A stretch of DNA of 64,000 nucleotides from Albibacterium sp035514885 (GTDB taxonomy: Bacteria > Bacteroidota > Bacteroidia > Sphingobacteriales > Sphingobacteriaceae), in NCBI RefSeq assembly GCF_035514885.1, contig NZ_DATJCH010000012.1, positions 186,001 through 250,000 of the forward strand. The letters are read 5' to 3'. Each line of letters opens with the position of its first letter. The stretch's first letter is position 1. The notes under the pieces are model-generated. The model saw only the letters and a list, made by a program, of their open reading frames with translations. It made no database searches and had not been told where the DNA came from. Shown one piece after another: positions 62,631-64,000 of the stretch. The position numbers and the translations under genes were made by a program.

Positions 62631-62849
62631 ATGGAAGAAAATTTAGATAATGTTGAAAACGAATTTGCATTTATTCTGTATCAACAACAACTACAGACTG
62701 CAGCAGCTACTGAAAGTTTAGCGGCTATGCTCTTAGACGATGAACAATTTAGAGCGTATAAAATGAAAAAACTTGAATTCATGCAGGAGAAAGCATTAAA
62801 AATTCAAGAGATTATAAAAAGTGATATAGAGGAATATTACAACAATTAG
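62631..62849 (+). CDS. Small helical hypothetical protein
   Basis: A 72-residue protein that I do not recognise. It is acidic and almost wholly helical, with a possible short coiled coil (LEFMQEKALKIQEIIKSDIE). It has no signal or membrane segment. It lies 79 bp after the oxidoreductase gene and 56 bp before a strong terminator, so it is the last gene of that transcript. The frame, length and terminator favour a real gene, but there is no homology support. Confidence 0.5.
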   Translation: MEENLDNVENEFAFILYQQQLQTAAATESLAAMLLDDEQFRAYKMKKLEFMQEKALKIQEIIKSDIEEYYNN

Positions 62850-62905
62850 TTGGTTTATCATTTCTGAAGATGGTTTTATTCGAGAAATGAAACAATATAA
62901 AACAG

Positions 62906-62939
62906 AAAAGCGCTGTAATTTTTAATTACAGCGCTTTTT
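62906..62939. terminator. Bidirectional terminator
   Basis: AAAAGCGCTGTAATT (62906-62920) and AATTACAGCGCTTTT (62924-62938) form a 15-bp perfect stem with a 3-nt loop and T runs on both exits. It serves the 72-residue protein gene and the broken lipoprotein gene on the opposite strand. Confidence 0.9.
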
Positions 62940-62962
62940 ATGATTGTAAAGTTAGATGGGCC

Positions 62963-63185
62963 TTATAATTGTGGATATTTATTTGCACAATCAATGCACT
63001 GCAAAACTTCAATTTCTTCTATTGTGATACCTGTAAAATAGCCATCTTGACAACCGTCTTCAACATAACCGCAAGTAGAAATCATTCCGCTATTCTTGTT
63101 CTTCTCATATTGCATGTCGCTTTTATTACAAGACGCAATCAGTGATCCTGTTAGGATAGATAAAGACCCATAAAGTTTTTTTCAT
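62963..63185 (-). pseudogene. Small lipoprotein gene interrupted by a one-base change in an A7 run
   Basis: The ATG at 63185 is followed by seven A (63176-63182). Read as is, the frame stops after 19 codons. Read with six A, it gives a complete 73-residue lipoprotein: MKKLYGSLSILTGSLIASC, with the lipobox LIASC (Cys19), then a Cys-rich mature part with STCGYVEDGCQDGYFTG and VLQCIDCANKYPQL, ending at TAA (62963-62965). Four Cys in the mature part suggest disulphides. I do not recognise a family. The shift may be a real frameshift, a phase-variable or slippage site, or a sequencing error. Confidence 0.7.
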
Positions 63186-63361
63186 AAAAAAGTAATTTAA
63201 AGGTTAGTTCAAATAAGAACGCTGAGGTGTCAAGAATGCTACAAAAAACGGTACTTAAAAGCGAGAGCTTGGGATGGGGTTACTATTATCTTTCAGTAAG
63301 TGGACGGTTTTTTAATTAATGGCAAATTAAATAAAAATTTATTTTAATATTTAATTCATTC

Positions 63362-63377
63362 ATCGTAATATTGCGAT
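63362..63377. promoter_or_regulatory. Probable ArsR operator
   Basis: ATCGTAATATTGCGAT is a 16-bp near-perfect palindrome (14 of 16 positions symmetric), ending 6 nt before the ArsR ATG at 63384. Its position and symmetry fit autorepression by a dimeric winged-helix regulator. Confidence 0.65.
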
Positions 63378-63383
63378 ATAATT

Positions 63384-63713
63384 ATGGGAATTACAAAGAC
63401 AGAAATCTTCACTGAAGAGCAGAATCAACTTGCAACTTTGTTAAAAGCGATTGCGCATCCTGCACGAATTGCAATTCTGCAACAGATTATTTCTGCAAAT
63501 GCTTGCATTTGTGGAGAACTAGTTGATGAATTAGGGCTTGCACAGGCCACAATCTCGCAGCATTTGAAAGAATTAAAGAATGCAGGCATTATTCAGGGTA
63601 CGATTGAAGGAGTAAAAGTCTGTTATTGCATAGAACCAAAAACTTGGACATTATTGGAATCGTTGCTTGGCAGTTTTCTTGCCTCGTATAAAAACCCGGA
63701 AAGCTGTTGTTAG
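63384..63713 (+). CDS. ArsR-family metalloregulator
   Basis: A 109-residue winged-helix repressor. AIAHPARIAILQQIISANAC leads into CICGELVDELGLAQATISQH, where the CxC at the recognition helix resembles the metal-sensing site of arsenic/antimony ArsR proteins. The C-terminus ends in two Cys (ESCC), which might also bind metal. It should leave its operator when As(III) or a similar ion binds. A palindrome just upstream fits autoregulation. A DUF6428 gene follows after 46 bp, as in Bacteroidota arsenic resistance operons. Confidence 0.9.
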   Translation: MGITKTEIFTEEQNQLATLLKAIAHPARIAILQQIISANACICGELVDELGLAQATISQHLKELKNAGIIQGTIEGVKVCYCIEPKTWTLLESLLGSFLASYKNPESCC

Positions 63714-63759
63714 TTTTTTGAGGCAATTCATCATCGCAATAGTATTATTAATATCAATT

Positions 63760-64000
63760 ATGAAGTTATCAGAAATTAAAACAATACTGGGAAAGGCTGA
63801 GACCGTAAATTTTCAGTTGGAGAACGGGACAAAAGTTCCTGAACATTTCCATGTTACTGAAGTAGGAATTATTACAAAAGACTTTATCGACTGTGGAGGT
63901 AAGGTTCGCCATGAAAAGGTGGCCAATTTCCAACTATGGAATGCAGACGATTATGAGCATCGTTTAAAAGCAGGAAAGTTATTGCACATCATTTCCTTAT
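63760..64000 (+). CDS. DUF6428 family protein, N-terminal part
   Basis: An open frame from ATG 63760 to the window end, about 80 residues. It starts MKLSEIKTILGKAETVNFQL and continues with PEHFHVTEVGIITKDFIDCG, the pattern of DUF6428 proteins that occur between arsR and arsC-like or ACR3 genes in Bacteroidota. The function is unknown. The gene is cut by the window edge, and the expected arsenate reductase and efflux genes would lie beyond it. Confidence 0.82.
   Translation, partial: MKLSEIKTILGKAETVNFQLENGTKVPEHFHVTEVGIITKDFIDCGGKVRHEKVANFQLWNADDYEHRLKAGKLLHIISL

Overview
The window reads as chromosomal DNA of an AT-rich Bacteroidota bacterium, most likely of the Sphingobacteriaceae/Sphingobacteriales group (inference). 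The reasons are a SusC/SusD pair, the bacillithiol deacetylase BshB1, lineage-typical families (DUF4294, DUF6428, PorT-like barrels, BamA/TamA-like lipoprotein barrels), and repeated matches to the Bacteroidota -7 promoter motif TAnnTTTG(C) just upstream of genes. I saw no rRNA, CRISPR array, insertion sequence or phage module. No gene-free stretch exceeds about 230 bases.

Region 1-29500 is mostly housekeeping. In order it holds: the end of plsY; an M48 lipoprotein protease; pabB and purA; a Fur regulator; a bifunctional Rel/SpoT enzyme; DUF4294; bshB1 with an acyl-CoA dehydrogenase; a PLP-dependent deaminase; an RluD-like pseudouridine synthase; a PabC-like aminotransferase; fmt; a LolC/E-type permease; mazG; aminopeptidase P; a YyaL-type thioredoxin-fold protein; a SlyD-like isomerase; an EVE protein; a thioesterase with an ABC-F ATPase; pyrD; tRNA-Cys with a small basic protein; a TrmH-type methyltransferase; a large BamA/TamA-like barrel; a PorT-like barrel; and a YwbE protein. 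Many neighbours are convergent with 0-14 bp gaps or overlaps, so the region is tightly packed.

Region 29593-38432 is a probable phosphate or phospholipid scavenging locus: a Tat-exported PhoA-type alkaline phosphatase, a SusC/SusD outer-membrane import pair, and a Tat-exported phosphocholine-type phospholipase C. Region 38613-42425 carries a low-affinity iron permease-like protein, topoisomerase IB, two small membrane proteins in an operon with an ECF sigma factor, and a cold-shock-domain protein.

Region 42592-52261 is a hexuronate (galacturonate) catabolic unit. A LacI repressor is divergent from Gfo/Idh/MocA oxidoreductase, DUF6807 lipoprotein, uxaB, uxaA, uxaC and an MFS transporter, giving galacturonate to tagaturonate to altronate to 2-keto-3-deoxygluconate; the KDG kinase and aldolase are not in the window. 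Region 52292-59296 combines a GH1-like hydrolase, a PIG-L deacetylase, two glycosyltransferases and UDP-galactopyranose mutase, with two ferritin-like stress proteins in the middle. It is probably a surface glycan or glycolipid locus of unknown product. Region 59510-64000 holds an SDR, an AraC regulator, a flavin-dependent oxidoreductase, a small lipoprotein gene broken by one base in an A7 run, and the start of an arsenic-type operon (ArsR with a palindromic operator, then DUF6428 running off the end).

The most unusual structure is a pair of intergenic elements at 38489-38585 and 59357-59453. Each consists of G-run units repeated at exactly 11-nt spacing, a 9-nt centre, and C-run units at 11-nt spacing, so each can fold into a long hairpin. 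Their sequences differ but their geometry is the same, and both sit between the 3' ends of convergent genes. Several genes also appear to have leaderless transcripts, with TAnnTTTGC ending only 6-7 nt before the ATG.
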